The notes beneath the pieces were generated by a model that had not been told where the DNA came from, made no database searches, and saw only the letters and a list, made by a program, of their open reading frames with translations. The position numbers and the translations under genes were made by a program. Of a DNA stretch of 64,000 nt, positions 34,067 to 42,958 are shown in pieces. Origin of the DNA: Parazoarcus communis (GTDB lineage: Bacteria; Pseudomonadota; Gammaproteobacteria; Burkholderiales; Rhodocyclaceae); NCBI RefSeq assembly GCF_003111665.1, contig NZ_CP022188.1, positions 3,720,001 through 3,784,000 of the forward strand. The letters are read 5' to 3'. Numbering within the stretch: the first letter of the stretch is position 1; every line of letters starts with the position of its first letter.

Positions 34067-35004
34067 CAGCTAAGGCCTTGTTCGGCTGCCCGCGTAGCCA
34101 CCGTTGCAGCCATCTCCGTGAGCTCGGCACAGGCATGCTCGGCAAAGGTGGTGATCAGGCGCGACCGGAACTTGTCGCGCGGGATGATGACTTCAAGCGG
34201 GGTGTAAAGCCGGGGCTCAAGCGGGATGCCCACCAGTTTGCCCTCGCGAAGATCGCGCAGAATGGCGGCTCGGGATGCGACTGCGTAGCCCATGCCCTCG
34301 GCTGCAAGGTGCTTTACCGTGGCGAGGCTGCCGAGTTCGGCGCAGATGTTGATTTCGCTCATCGGCACGCCTGCGGCTTCGAAGAACTGCTCTGCAAGCT
34401 CCCTGATCGCATTGCCGGGGTCGCGGGTGATGAAGGGGTGCTCGATCAGGTCTTCCGCCTTCAGCGAAGTGGCTTGCGCCAGCGCGTGCGTCGGCGCACA
34501 GATGACCAGCAGGTCATCCTGAGCCGCGCTGAAGCGTTCGATTGCAGGCTGATCAGACACGATTTCAATCAGCCCGATATCGAGATCGCGTGCGGCGACA
34601 CGATCTTCGGTGAGCTGCGAATTACCCACCACGACCCGTGGCACCACGCGCGGAAACCGGCGCTTGAAGCTCTCCAGCAGGCGCGGCAGCCAGTAGGCAG
34701 CGATGGTGGTACTGGTGCCGATATTGATGGCACCTGACAACTCGTCGGTCAGCTCGGATACGCGCGACTCGAGTTCGTCAGACAGGCCAAGGATGCGCTC
34801 GGCGTATGCGAGCACAAGCTCACCTGTCGGTGTCAGTGAGATGTGGCCATGACCGCGCTCGAGGAGTCGGGTGTTGAAGTGCTCTTCCAGTTGCTTGATC
34901 TGAAAGGTCACGGCGGGCTGTGTCATGAACAAATGCTCGGCTGCGCGCGTGAACGAGCCGTGCTTTGCCACAGCGTGAAAAACTTGCAACCGACGATCTG
35001 CCAT
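34066..35004 (-). CDS. LysR-family transcriptional regulator
   Basis: A 312-residue LysR regulator. The N-terminal winged helix-turn-helix is LQVFHAVAKHGSFTRAAEHLFMTQPAVTFQIKQLEEHF. The effector domain contains GAINIGTSTTIAAYWLPRLLESFKRRFP, a segment like the CysB/CbbR-type regulators of Rhodocyclales. Its target is unknown; lplT lies divergent 146 bases away and radA directly downstream. A perfect inverted repeat sits 10 bases before the start codon and may be an autoregulatory site. Confidence 0.88.
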   Translation of the reverse strand: MADRRLQVFHAVAKHGSFTRAAEHLFMTQPAVTFQIKQLEEHFNTRLLERGHGHISLTPTGELVLAYAERILGLSDELESRVSELTDELSGAINIGTSTTIAAYWLPRLLESFKRRFPRVVPRVVVGNSQLTEDRVAARDLDIGLIEIVSDQPAIERFSAAQDDLLVICAPTHALAQATSLKAEDLIEHPFITRDPGNAIRELAEQFFEAAGVPMSEINICAELGSLATVKHLAAEGMGYAVASRAAILRDLREGKLVGIPLEPRLYTPLEVIIPRDKFRSRLITTFAEHACAELTEMAATVATRAAEQGLS

Positions 35005-35013
35005 GATTATTCA

Positions 35014-35028
35014 ATAAACCTTGTTTAT
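35014..35028. promoter_or_regulatory. Inverted repeat ATAAAC-N3-GTTTAT before the LysR gene
   Basis: A perfect 6-bp inverted repeat with a 3-base spacer lies immediately upstream of the LysR-type start, in the lplT/lysR divergent region. It resembles the short dyads bound by LysR regulators for autorepression; binding itself is inferred. Confidence 0.4.
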
Positions 35029-35149
35029 ATGGAGGATTACACCACAGATCACGTTTCAACTCACCCCGGTTTGCGCAAGGCCGTAACAAGTTTCTTCCCT
35101 TCGTGATATAAACCGCGCTTCCGCTAACGCGACGGTGTGTACCGCAACG

Positions 35150-36400
35150 ATGCCGCTCGGCTTTTATATCATCATGGCAGCGCAGTTCTTTTCTGCGCTC
35201 GCTGACAACGCTCTGCTGATCGTCGCCATCGCGCTTTTACGGGATATGGCGTCTCCTGCGGAGTACGAGCCACTGCTCAAGCTGTTCTTCACAGTGTCAT
35301 ACGTGGCGCTGGCGGCTTTTGTGGGCGCATTCGCGGACTCGATGCCCAAGTGGCGGGTCATGCTGATCAGCAATACGATCAAGATCGGCGGATGCCTGAT
35401 GCTTTTCCTCAGCGCACACCCCTTGCTCGCCTATGCGGTGATCGGCCTGGGTGCAGCCGCATACTCCCCGGCCAAGTACGGCATCCTCACCGAATATCTT
35501 CCACATCGGCTGCTCGTGGTCGCCAATGGCTGGATTGAAGGCCTGACCGTTGGTGCGATCATTGTCGGCACGGTGATGGGTGGCCTGCTGATCCGTGAAG
35601 ACGTTTCAGGCTGGCTGCTTGCGCTTCACCTGCCCTTCGTCACCTCGGCGTTCGAGGCCAGCGTGCTTGCAATCGGCACCCTTTACCTGGTCGCCGCCTG
35701 GTTCAACTTCCACATTCCCGATACCGGCGTTGACCACAAGCCGCTCAAGAACAACCCGCTGTACCTGATTCACGACTTCAATCACTGCCTGAAGCTGCTC
35801 TGGCGCGACAAGCTCGGCCAGATCTCGCTTGCCGTCACCACCCTGTTCTGGGGCGCTGGCGCGACGCTGCAGTTTATCGTCATCAAGTGGGCCGAACACA
35901 ATCTGGGTCTCGGCCTGTCGGAGGCGTCGATGCTGCAGGGCGTGGTCGCGATTGGTGTGGCCGTGGGTGCAATTCTCGCCGCACGCTTTGTGACCCTGAG
36001 ACGTTCGGTCAGGGTCATTCCTTTGGGTATTGCCATGGGCCTGATGGTGCTGCTCATGACCGCCGTGACCAATACCACCATCGCGATGGTATTGATGGTC
36101 GTGGTCGGCGCACTGGCCGGATTCTTCGTTGTGCCGATGAATGCACTGCTGCAGCACCGCGGACATATCCTGATGGGCGCCGGGCACTCGATTGCGGTAC
36201 AGAATTTCAACGAGAACCTGTCCATCCTGATCATGACGGGCGGCTACGCGCTGCTGATCATGTTCGGTCTTTCGATCAATATCGTGATCGTTCTCTTCGG
36301 GCTCTTCGTCGCCTCTTCAATGTTCTTCGTCAAGCTCCGCCATGAAGCGAACCAGCGAGTGAAGGACGACGTCGGGCAACTTGAAGATCTGCACCACTGA
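35150..36400 (+). CDS. lplT: Lysophospholipid transporter LplT
   Basis: A 416-residue MFS protein with about 11-12 membrane segments. AQFFSALADNALLIVAIALL near the N-terminus, LGAAAYSPAKYGILTEYLP and NGWIEGLTVGAIIVGT are characteristic of LplT. It flips lysophosphatidylethanolamine across the inner membrane for reacylation. In E. coli lplT is followed by aas (acyltransferase/acyl-ACP synthetase); here no aas follows. I chose the ATG at 35150; a GTG at 35135 is also in frame and neither has a strong Shine-Dalgarno. Confidence 0.9.
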   Translation: MPLGFYIIMAAQFFSALADNALLIVAIALLRDMASPAEYEPLLKLFFTVSYVALAAFVGAFADSMPKWRVMLISNTIKIGGCLMLFLSAHPLLAYAVIGLGAAAYSPAKYGILTEYLPHRLLVVANGWIEGLTVGAIIVGTVMGGLLIREDVSGWLLALHLPFVTSAFEASVLAIGTLYLVAAWFNFHIPDTGVDHKPLKNNPLYLIHDFNHCLKLLWRDKLGQISLAVTTLFWGAGATLQFIVIKWAEHNLGLGLSEASMLQGVVAIGVAVGAILAARFVTLRRSVRVIPLGIAMGLMVLLMTAVTNTTIAMVLMVVVGALAGFFVVPMNALLQHRGHILMGAGHSIAVQNFNENLSILIMTGGYALLIMFGLSINIVIVLFGLFVASSMFFVKLRHEANQRVKDDVGQLEDLHH

Positions 36401-36421
36401 TCAAGCAGATCCGTGCCCCCG

Positions 36422-37291
36422 CTACTCCGGGGACACCAGGCCGCGAGCGAAACACAGATCCTCCCACGCCTTGCCCTTGTCCTGCGGATTACGCAGCAGG
36501 TAGGCGGGGTGATAGGTGACCACCACCGGAACACCCTGACGCTCGAAGCGCTTTCCGCGTGCAGCGCCGATGCTGATCCCGGTATCCAGGAGTGCCTGCG
36601 CCGCCGGGCGCCCGAGCGCAATCAACAAGCCCGGCTGGACCAGTTCGATCTGGCGCTGAAGGAAGGGTAGACAGGCCGCGATTTCGTCCGCCTCGGGCGT
36701 GCGGTTGTGCGGCGGCCGGCACTTGACCGCATTGGCAATGAAGACCTGATGTGCCCGCGTCATCCCCAGCGCACCGAGCATGTTGTCGAGCAGTTTGCCC
36801 GCCTGCCCGACAAAGGGTTCCCCGAGGCGATCCTCGTCCGCGCCTGGCCCCTCGCCCACCAGCATCCAGCTTGCGCTGCGGTCGCCAACACCGGGCACCG
36901 CCTGCCTGCGCTTCTCGCACAGTCTGCAGGCGCGACAGGCACGGATTTCGTCTTCGAGGCCGGCCCAGTCGAGACCGGCGATGCGCGCACTTCTGAGCGG
37001 GTCAGGCGTCGTTTGTTGTGGTGAGGCGGGCGCTGGTGCTCGGGCGGGAGGCGCGGATTTTTCCGTAACGGGGGCCGGCGCCGGTCGCTGCACGACAGGC
37101 CTCTCCTGAGGCTTTGGAGTGCTGATTTGCCCGGCGGGATCGACGCGCGCATGCCGCGTCGCAGGCACCACCTCGGCGCGATGACCGGCAGGCCGCGGCT
37201 CAGGGACGACATCAGCCTTCGGGCTGCTACGGAGCCGCCACAAGGGCGCGAGCCCCATCTCCCTTAGCAAGGCAGCGCGCTGCGGTGTCAC
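36422..37291 (-). CDS. Family 4-type Fe-S uracil-DNA glycosylase with a HolD-like N-terminal peptide
   Basis: A 289-residue protein. Residues 115-289 are a family 4 uracil-DNA glycosylase. They have cluster cysteines (CRACRLC, NAVKC, ACLPF), motif 1 GEGPGADEDRLGEPFVGQAGKLL and motif 2 HPAYLLRNP. Residues 25-110 are a Pro/Ala-rich, probably disordered linker. Residues 5-21 read RAALLREMGLAPLWRLR. This resembles the N-terminus of E. coli HolD (psi: RRDWQLQQLGITQWSLR), the peptide that binds HolC (chi). Like holD in E. coli, the gene adjoins rimI. It may therefore tether uracil repair to the polymerase III clamp loader, an inference. It overlaps rimI by 4 bases. Confidence 0.87.
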   Translation of the reverse strand: MTPQRAALLREMGLAPLWRLRSSPKADVVPEPRPAGHRAEVVPATRHARVDPAGQISTPKPQERPVVQRPAPAPVTEKSAPPARAPAPASPQQTTPDPLRSARIAGLDWAGLEDEIRACRACRLCEKRRQAVPGVGDRSASWMLVGEGPGADEDRLGEPFVGQAGKLLDNMLGALGMTRAHQVFIANAVKCRPPHNRTPEADEIAACLPFLQRQIELVQPGLLIALGRPAAQALLDTGISIGAARGKRFERQGVPVVVTYHPAYLLRNPQDKGKAWEDLCFARGLVSPE

Positions 37292-37743
37292 AGGGCCGCC
37301 TTCATCACGATCGCATCTTCACGCCCGTCGGCTGCAGGGTAATAGCCCTTGCGGCGGCCGATCTCGATGAATCCGGACCGGTTGTAAAGCGCAAGCGCAG
37401 GCTGGTTCGACGGACGTACTTCAAGGAAGAATTCACGCGCGCCACTATGCCTTGCCTGCGAAAACAGGTGCGCGAGCAGCCTGCCCCCGCGCCCCTGGCC
37501 CTGAGCATCGCGTACGATGCTGATATTGAGCAGGTGCGCTTCATCGAGCACCCCGAGCACAATGCTGTAGCCAATCGGACGTCCCGCCTCGTGCATGATC
37601 CAGCTGGCGTACCCGGCAGCAAGTGCATCCGCAAAATTTCCCTTGGACCACGGGAATGGATGCAGACTGGCCTCTTGGTCGCTGACCCAATCGAGGTCAT
37701 CTTCAGACATCGGCGTGAAGACGGTCGTCTCGCACACGGTCAT
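37288..37743 (-). CDS. rimI: Ribosomal protein bS18 N-acetyltransferase RimI
   Basis: A 151-residue GNAT enzyme. SLHPFPWSKGNFADAL is the RimI-type N-terminal block. The acetyl-CoA loop is RDAQGQGRGGRLLAHLF, and FLEVRPSNQPALALYNRSGFIEIGRRKGYY is highly typical of RimI. It acetylates the N-terminal alanine of ribosomal protein bS18. It is translationally coupled on both sides (4-base overlaps with tsaB upstream and the glycosylase downstream). Confidence 0.93.
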   Translation of the reverse strand: MTVCETTVFTPMSEDDLDWVSDQEASLHPFPWSKGNFADALAAGYASWIMHEAGRPIGYSIVLGVLDEAHLLNISIVRDAQGQGRGGRLLAHLFSQARHSGAREFFLEVRPSNQPALALYNRSGFIEIGRRKGYYPAADGREDAIVMKAAL

Positions 37744-38429
37744 GCCTTGCCCCCGCGCGCGAGGCGTTCGGCTGTCGTCAGTGCGACCTTGTCGCGCACG
37801 TAAAGTGGCGCCGCGCGCTCAGCGGGCAAGACTTTTCCGAGACGGACCTGCTCCGCGGCCAGCAGCGCGACATCGCGTGCACGCGGCACCGCGTCAGCAT
37901 CGCTCCCGAGCAATTGGTCATGGAAGCGTTCGCTCAGCCTGTCGCCATACGCCTTGAAGGCAGAGCCGATTCCCCACCATTTTCCATCCGGCAACTCCAG
38001 CGCATCGGGGCCAGCGCATCCAGCGTCGCTGCGCGGTCGCGCAAGCCCGTTCTCGACAACACAGGCGCGAAAATAGATCTCGCCCATTCGTGCATCAGTG
38101 GCGGCCAGGACGTTTGCTTCCGGCGCCTGCATCGCAAGCGCGTCAAGGCTGCATACTGGAACCACACCAAGCCCTGCGCCAAGCGCAAGCCCCTGCGCAA
38201 TTCCGCAGGACAGACGCAAACCGGTGAATGCACCGGGGCCACTGCCAAAGGCCACCGCATCCAGACGATTTACGCCGATACCGCCATCGGCCAGTAACTG
38301 ACGGATGACGGACAGGATGTACTCGGAGTGATTGGCGTGCCCCTCGAGCAGCTGCTCCCGGAGATCTCCGTCCATGTACAGCGCAACACTGGCGTGTTCG
38401 CAGGAAGTTTCGAGGGAGAGTAAATTCAT
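37740..38429 (-). CDS. tsaB: tRNA threonylcarbamoyladenosine biosynthesis protein TsaB
   Basis: A 229-residue ASKHA-fold protein with NLLSLETSCEHASVALYMDG at the N-terminus and AFGSGPGAFTGLRLSCGIAQGLA in the middle. It is the non-catalytic partner that, with TsaD and TsaE, makes t6A37 on ANN-decoding tRNAs. It is the first gene of tsaB-rimI-udg, and the tsaB-rimI pairing is common in proteobacteria. Confidence 0.94.
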   Translation of the reverse strand: MNLLSLETSCEHASVALYMDGDLREQLLEGHANHSEYILSVIRQLLADGGIGVNRLDAVAFGSGPGAFTGLRLSCGIAQGLALGAGLGVVPVCSLDALAMQAPEANVLAATDARMGEIYFRACVVENGLARPRSDAGCAGPDALELPDGKWWGIGSAFKAYGDRLSERFHDQLLGSDADAVPRARDVALLAAEQVRLGKVLPAERAAPLYVRDKVALTTAERLARGGKA

Positions 38430-38497
38430 GGTGCCGATATTCTACCGGCTGTCAGCCCGATCAGCCCGTTTTGGTGCGGCGATGGGGCGCAACGGCG

Positions 38498-38836
38498 TCA
38501 GCGCGAGCGCCCGTCGTCCTGGTCTGCGTTGACGTTGCGCATGACCGCGCGCAAATCACGGTGCAGCGCCTCGCGCTCTTCCTGACTCAGCCTGCGGCGG
38601 CTCGGAATAGCGCCCTGTTGCAGATTCGACTCAAGCGCCCGACGCAACTCGGCGCGTCGCTGGGCTGGCCGAACGACAATCGTCTCCGGCACAATCTCGG
38701 TCACCTCTGGCACAGGTTCAGCATGCGCGGAAACACTCATCACGCCAGCAACAGCACACACGGCAAGGCCAGGCATGAAGCTTGACATCGCGGAAAGGGG
38801 GCCGGCGTGGAAAATTGAGCGTTTCGGGATCATCAT
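38498..38836 (-). CDS. Small exported hypothetical protein
   Basis: About 112 residues from the ATG at 38836. The N-terminus contains a signal sequence (MPGLAVCAVAGVMSVSAHA, cleavage after AHA). The mature part is short: a Pro/Val/Glu stretch (EPVPEVTEIVPETIVVRP) and a very basic helix rich in Arg, Gln and Glu (RRRLSQEEREALHRDLRAVMR). I recognise no family; the helix could bind lipids or envelope partners. A start at 38785 or 38788, just before the signal core, is also possible. It lies 68 bases upstream of tsaB on the same strand. Confidence 0.55.
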   Translation of the reverse strand: MMIPKRSIFHAGPLSAMSSFMPGLAVCAVAGVMSVSAHAEPVPEVTEIVPETIVVRPAQRRAELRRALESNLQQGAIPSRRRLSQEEREALHRDLRAVMRNVNADQDDGRSR

Positions 38837-39045
38837 CAAAACTCTGCGCAGAACTCACCCATGTGAGTACAAGCGTAAAAATAGCGGACAACGAGGCCCG
38901 CGCCTAGCTCAAAAGCACTAATCACAGGCGCCATTGTAAGGGGATGTTGCCCTGAGGCGGCGCCTTACGAAGCGTTACGCAGCGGGCCTGCGCGTGAGCG
39001 CTACAACGCTGGCGAGGCGCCAGAACACACGATAGGATGCGCGTC

Positions 39046-39783
39046 ATGAACGGAAAAACAAGATACCGCGTTTTGCTCGTAGACGATGACGCTCGTCTGC
39101 GCGACCTTCTGTCGCGTTACCTCCAGGAACAGGGGTTCGCCGTAAAGGCCGTCAACGATGCACCGATGATGGACCGAGCCCTTCATCGCGAGCACTTTGA
39201 TCTCATCGTCCTTGACCTGATGCTTCCCGGAGAGGACGGGCTGTCGATCTGCCGTCGGCTGCGTGCTGCAGAAAGCGTGATACCAATCATCATGCTGACC
39301 GCCAAGGGCGATGATGTGGATCGCATCGTGGGCCTGGAGATGGGTGCTGACGACTATCTTGGCAAGCCATTCAATCCCCGCGAACTCGTCGCTCGCATTC
39401 AGGCGGTGATGCGTCGGCAGCCTCCCCCGCTTCCGGGCGCGCCGACGGCAGAAGATGAGATCGTCGTGTTCGGGCGCATTCGCGTTAATCTCGGTACACG
39501 CACGCTGCAGCGCGACGGAGAGGAAATCCAGCTCACGACCGGCGAATTTTCGTTGCTGAAGGTTTTGCTTCAGCACCCGCGGCAACCCTTGTCGCGTGAC
39601 AAGCTGATGGAGCTCGCGCGTGGTCGTGAGTACGGCGTTTTCGACCGCGCCATCGATGTTCAGGTGTCCAGGCTGCGCAAGCTGGTCGAGGATGATCCCG
39701 CCAAGCCGCGCTATATCCAGACCGTCTGGGGATTCGGCTACGTCTTTGTGCCGGACGACAACAAGCCGGCAAGCAGTGACTGA
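39046..39783 (+). CDS. ompR: OmpR-family response regulator
   Basis: A 245-residue regulator. The receiver domain has acidic pocket DDD at 13-15, phospho-acceptor Asp57 in LIVLDLMLPGEDG and Lys in LGKPF. The winged-helix output domain ends QTVWGFGYVFVPDD. EnvZ-OmpR homologues adjust porins and other envelope genes to osmolarity. I chose the ATG at 39046 with AGGA 8 bases upstream; an ATG at 39037 is in frame. The stop overlaps the envZ start by 8 bases. Confidence 0.93.
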   Translation: MNGKTRYRVLLVDDDARLRDLLSRYLQEQGFAVKAVNDAPMMDRALHREHFDLIVLDLMLPGEDGLSICRRLRAAESVIPIIMLTAKGDDVDRIVGLEMGADDYLGKPFNPRELVARIQAVMRRQPPPLPGAPTAEDEIVVFGRIRVNLGTRTLQRDGEEIQLTTGEFSLLKVLLQHPRQPLSRDKLMELARGREYGVFDRAIDVQVSRLRKLVEDDPAKPRYIQTVWGFGYVFVPDDNKPASSD

Positions 39784-41200
39784 TTCCGAACGGCCGGCCC
39801 AGACGGGCGCGCCCCGGCTCCGTACCCTGCCGGGGTGGCTGCCGCGCACGCTCCTGTGGCAGACTTTTCTGCTCGTCGCCCTGCTGCTCACACTGGCACT
39901 TGCCGCCTGGAGCCAGATCTTCCGATACTTCGAAGAAGCCCCGCGCGCCCGCGATCTCGCCCAGATGGTCGTCAGCGTGGTCAACCTCACGCGCACCGCA
40001 CTGATCAACGCCGACTCCGCACGGCGTCGGGAGCTGCTTATCGAACTCGCGGCGCTCGAGGGCATTCGCGTCTATCCCGCTGAGGCCTCGGACGAGATTC
40101 AGCCACTGCCGGACAGCCGTCCGATGCGCCTGCTGATCGCAGAGGTGAGGCGCAGCCTCGGCGAGCACACCCGGTTCGCCTCACGCTGGAAAACGCTCGA
40201 CGGATTCTGGATCAGCTTCCGGCTCGATCCGGATGATCGCGACGAGTACTGGGCCATGGTCCCCCCCGACCGGATCGAGAAGCCCCATGCTCTGGAGTGG
40301 CTGTCATGGGGCGGGGCTGCCCTGCTGGCTGCCCTGCTCGGCGCCTATTTGATCGTTTCGCGCATTGGTGCCCCACTGCGCCAGATGGCACGTGCCGCGA
40401 GAGTGGTCGGCAGCGGACAGACCCCTCAGGCACTGCCAGAGACCGGGCCGCAGGAAATTGCAGTCGTTGCCCGTGCGTTCAACCAGATGGCGGGAGACCT
40501 TGCACGAACGGACGCTGACCGCGCCCTGATTCTTGCCGGCGTCTCCCACGATCTGCGCACTCCGCTTGCCCGGCTTCGACTCGGTGTCGAGATGTCGGGC
40601 GCACCCGAGGACGAAGTAACGGCAATGGTGACGGATATCGAGGAGATGGACCGTATCATCGGGCAGTTTCTCGATTTCGGCCGTGGCGCGCCGCAGGAGC
40701 CGCCCCAGGCGATCGACCTGACGGCACTCGTAGCCGATCTGGCAGAGCCCTACCGTCTGCGCGGGGTCGCTTTGAACCTGTCCTTGCCCGATCAGCTGGA
40801 AGCGCCCGGGCGCAGTCTTTCACTCAGACGTGCGTTGGCCAATCTGATCGACAACGCCTTGCGTTACGCCGGAGAGGACAAACCGCTCGACGTAACGCTA
40901 TTCGAGGAAGGAGGCGCTGCCTGTATCGAGGTCGCAGACCGCGGCCCCGGCATTCCAGAGGACCAGGTGGAGCGCATGCGCCACCCGTTTACGCGTCTTG
41001 AGGGCGCGCGCAGTAACACCAAGGGCGCAGGACTTGGACTCGCGATTGTCGAGCGCGTAATACGTGCGCACGAAGGGCGCCTCGACCTGCTTCCCCGTGA
41101 AGGAGGAGGCTTGCGCGCGATCCTTCGGATTCCGCTCACCTCATCGTCATCCTCCCGCGTTAGAATGCCTGCGGTTACGGCTGGAGCCCATCGCGCATGA
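39776..41200 (+). CDS. envZ: EnvZ-like osmosensor histidine kinase
   Basis: A 474-residue kinase from the GTG at 39776, in frame with an upstream ATG that lies inside ompR. Two membrane segments (about residues 28-47 and 176-195) flank a periplasmic sensor of about 130 residues. HAMP follows (SRIGAPLRQMARAARVVGSG), then the H-box GVSHDLRTPLARLRL with phosphorylated His258. The ATPase domain has ANLIDNALRYAG and DRGPGIPEDQVERM. It is the cognate kinase of the overlapping ompR. The coding region overlaps the downstream persulfide dioxygenase by 4 bases. Confidence 0.92.
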   Translation: MTDSERPAQTGAPRLRTLPGWLPRTLLWQTFLLVALLLTLALAAWSQIFRYFEEAPRARDLAQMVVSVVNLTRTALINADSARRRELLIELAALEGIRVYPAEASDEIQPLPDSRPMRLLIAEVRRSLGEHTRFASRWKTLDGFWISFRLDPDDRDEYWAMVPPDRIEKPHALEWLSWGGAALLAALLGAYLIVSRIGAPLRQMARAARVVGSGQTPQALPETGPQEIAVVARAFNQMAGDLARTDADRALILAGVSHDLRTPLARLRLGVEMSGAPEDEVTAMVTDIEEMDRIIGQFLDFGRGAPQEPPQAIDLTALVADLAEPYRLRGVALNLSLPDQLEAPGRSLSLRRALANLIDNALRYAGEDKPLDVTLFEEGGAACIEVADRGPGIPEDQVERMRHPFTRLEGARSNTKGAGLGLAIVERVIRAHEGRLDLLPREGGGLRAILRIPLTSSSSSRVRMPAVTAGAHRA

Positions 41201-41910
41201 ACATCGTTTTCCGGCAGCTTTTTGACGAACAAAGCTGCACCCTCACCTATCTTCTGGCTGACCCGATGACCGGCGATGCAGTCCTGATCGACTCGGTGCG
41301 CGAACACGTCGGGCGCTATCTCACCCTGCTGCAGGAATTGAATCTGCAACTGGTCTGGCTGCTCGAAACACACGCCCATGCCGATCACATCACGGGTGCC
41401 GCCGGTATGCGTGAGGTAACCGGTGCACGCAGTGCAAGCGGTGAGCACTCAGGCATCAGTTGCGCCGATCGCCACTTGAAGGACGGCGATTTCATCGTGT
41501 TCGGCGGTGAGGTATTGCGGGCCATCGCCACGCCTGGTCATACCCCGGGGTGCACAAGCTTTCTCTGGCGCGACCGCCTGTTTACCGGTGACACACTGAT
41601 GATCGGTGGCTGCGGCCGCACCGACTTCCAGGGCGGGGACGCGGGTACGCTGTTCGACAGCATCGGCCGTATCCTGTCGCACCCCGGAGAAACCCTCGTC
41701 TATCCGGGGCACGATTACAAGAACATGCGGGTAAGCTCGGTCGAACAGGAACGTCTCAGTAATGTCCGCATCAAGGATCAGACACGGGAATCCTTCATCG
41801 AGCTGATGAACAACCTGAACCTGCCGCGCCCCCGGCTCATCGACGAGGCGGTGCCGGCCAACCTGCGCTGCGGCCGCAACGAGGATATGATTGACATCCA
41901 TGCAGTCTGA
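41197..41910 (+). CDS. ETHE1-like persulfide dioxygenase (metallo-beta-lactamase fold)
   Basis: A 237-residue protein with the metal-binding ETHAHADHITGAAG (HxHxDH), ATPGHTPGCTSF, FTGDTLMIGGCGRTDFQGG and VYPGHDYKNMRVSS, the signature of ETHE1/persulfide dioxygenases rather than glyoxalase II. These use iron to oxidise glutathione persulfide to sulfite, a sulfide-detoxifying step. Translation begins at the ATGA shared with the envZ stop and ends 11 bases into the trHb gene, so three unrelated activities are tied into one overlapping transcript. Confidence 0.9.
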   Translation: MNIVFRQLFDEQSCTLTYLLADPMTGDAVLIDSVREHVGRYLTLLQELNLQLVWLLETHAHADHITGAAGMREVTGARSASGEHSGISCADRHLKDGDFIVFGGEVLRAIATPGHTPGCTSFLWRDRLFTGDTLMIGGCGRTDFQGGDAGTLFDSIGRILSHPGETLVYPGHDYKNMRVSSVEQERLSNVRIKDQTRESFIELMNNLNLPRPRLIDEAVPANLRCGRNEDMIDIHAV

Positions 41911-42313
41911 TTCAAACAAGCTACCCGTTTCCACGCCCTACGACCAAATCGGTGGCGAGGCCACCGTGCGCGCACTGGTCGACCGATTTTACCAACTGAT
42001 GAACGACCTGCCCGAAACCTACGGCATCAGAAAGATGCATGCCGAGGACCTCTCCGGCTCGGCAGAAAAGCTCTTTCTCTTCCTGTCCGGCTGGTTTGGC
42101 GGCCCCCAGTTGTATGTCGAGCGCTTCGGCCCGCCTTTCCTGCGCGCAAGGCACCTTCCCTTCGCCATCGGTACATCCGAGCGCGACCAGTGGATGATGT
42201 GCATGACCCAGGCGCTCGAAGAGACTATTGCGGATGCCGCCCTGCGAGCGCGCCTTCACGAATCATTTTCTGCGCTGGCCAGCCACATGCGGAACCAGGC
42301 CGAGCAGGTCTGA
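41900..42313 (+). CDS. Group II truncated haemoglobin
   Basis: A 137-residue globin of the 2-over-2 fold. YDQIGGEATVRALVDRFYQLM forms helices A-B with the B10 Tyr. FLSGWFGGPQLYVERFGPPFLRARHLPFAIGTSERDQWMMCM carries the proximal His (ARHLPF) and the group II Trp. Such globins bind O2, NO or sulfide-related ligands. The ATG at 41900 overlaps the stop of the persulfide dioxygenase gene, supporting co-translation and perhaps a shared role in sulfide or reactive nitrogen protection. An earlier TTG at 41891 is less likely. Confidence 0.9.
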   Translation: MQSDSNKLPVSTPYDQIGGEATVRALVDRFYQLMNDLPETYGIRKMHAEDLSGSAEKLFLFLSGWFGGPQLYVERFGPPFLRARHLPFAIGTSERDQWMMCMTQALEETIADAALRARLHESFSALASHMRNQAEQV

Positions 42314-42349
42314 GTCAACCGATCCACCTCGAATCAAGTCATCAAGCAC

Positions 42350-42958
42350 ATGAAGTTTCTTTTCGACCTGCTGCCGGTCATCCTGTTCTTTGCAGCCTAC
42401 AAATTTGCCGGAGCCGATCCCGACGCTTCGCTCGCACTCGCCTCGAGCCTGCTCGGGGATGGCATCGTGGCGACGCAGGCCCCCATTCTCATTGCCACCG
42501 TTGTCGCGATTGTTTCCACCTTTCTGCAGATTCTCATTGTCTGGTTGAAGCACCGCAAGGTTGACCGCATGCTGTGGGTCAGCCTGGCGATCATCGTGGT
42601 CTTCGGTGGTGCGACGCTGTTCTTCCACAATCCAACCTTCATCAAGTGGAAACCGACTGCGCTCTACTGGCTTTTCAGTGGCGTCCTTGTGTTTTCCGCC
42701 CTGCTGCTGAAGCGCAACCTCATCCGCAACATGCTGGAAGCCCAGATTCAGCTCCCCGAGTTGGTATGGTCGAGGCTTAACCTCGCCTGGGCACTCTTTT
42801 TCGTCTGCATGGGGGTACTCAATCTCTATGTCGCCTACAACTTCTCGGAAGAAGCCTGGGTCAATTTCAAGCTGTTCGGCGGGATGGGCCTGATGCTCGC
42901 CTTCGTGCTTGGGCAAGGCTTCTACCTTTCAAAGCATATGCAGGAGGATGCAAGCTGA
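42350..42958 (+). CDS. yciB: Inner membrane septation protein YciB (IspZ)
   Basis: A 202-residue protein with about five or six membrane segments ([64 protein letters not shown]). [24 protein letters not shown] is the typical YciB C-terminus. YciB influences envelope and septum synthesis. Its stop codon (TGATG) overlaps the yciI start by one base, beginning the yciB-yciI-bolA-ppiC block. Confidence 0.93.
   Translation: MKFLFDLLPVILFFAAYKFAGADPDASLALASSLLGDGIVATQAPILIATVVAIVSTFLQILIVWLKHRKVDRMLWVSLAIIVVFGGATLFFHNPTFIKWKPTALYWLFSGVLVFSALLLKRNLIRNMLEAQIQLPELVWSRLNLAWALFFVCMGVLNLYVAYNFSEEAWVNFKLFGGMGLMLAFVLGQGFYLSKHMQEDAS

Noticed and set aside
39001..40065. Minus-strand frame opposite ompR/envZ
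   Set aside because: Antisense of two overlapping conserved genes; no domains and no start signal.
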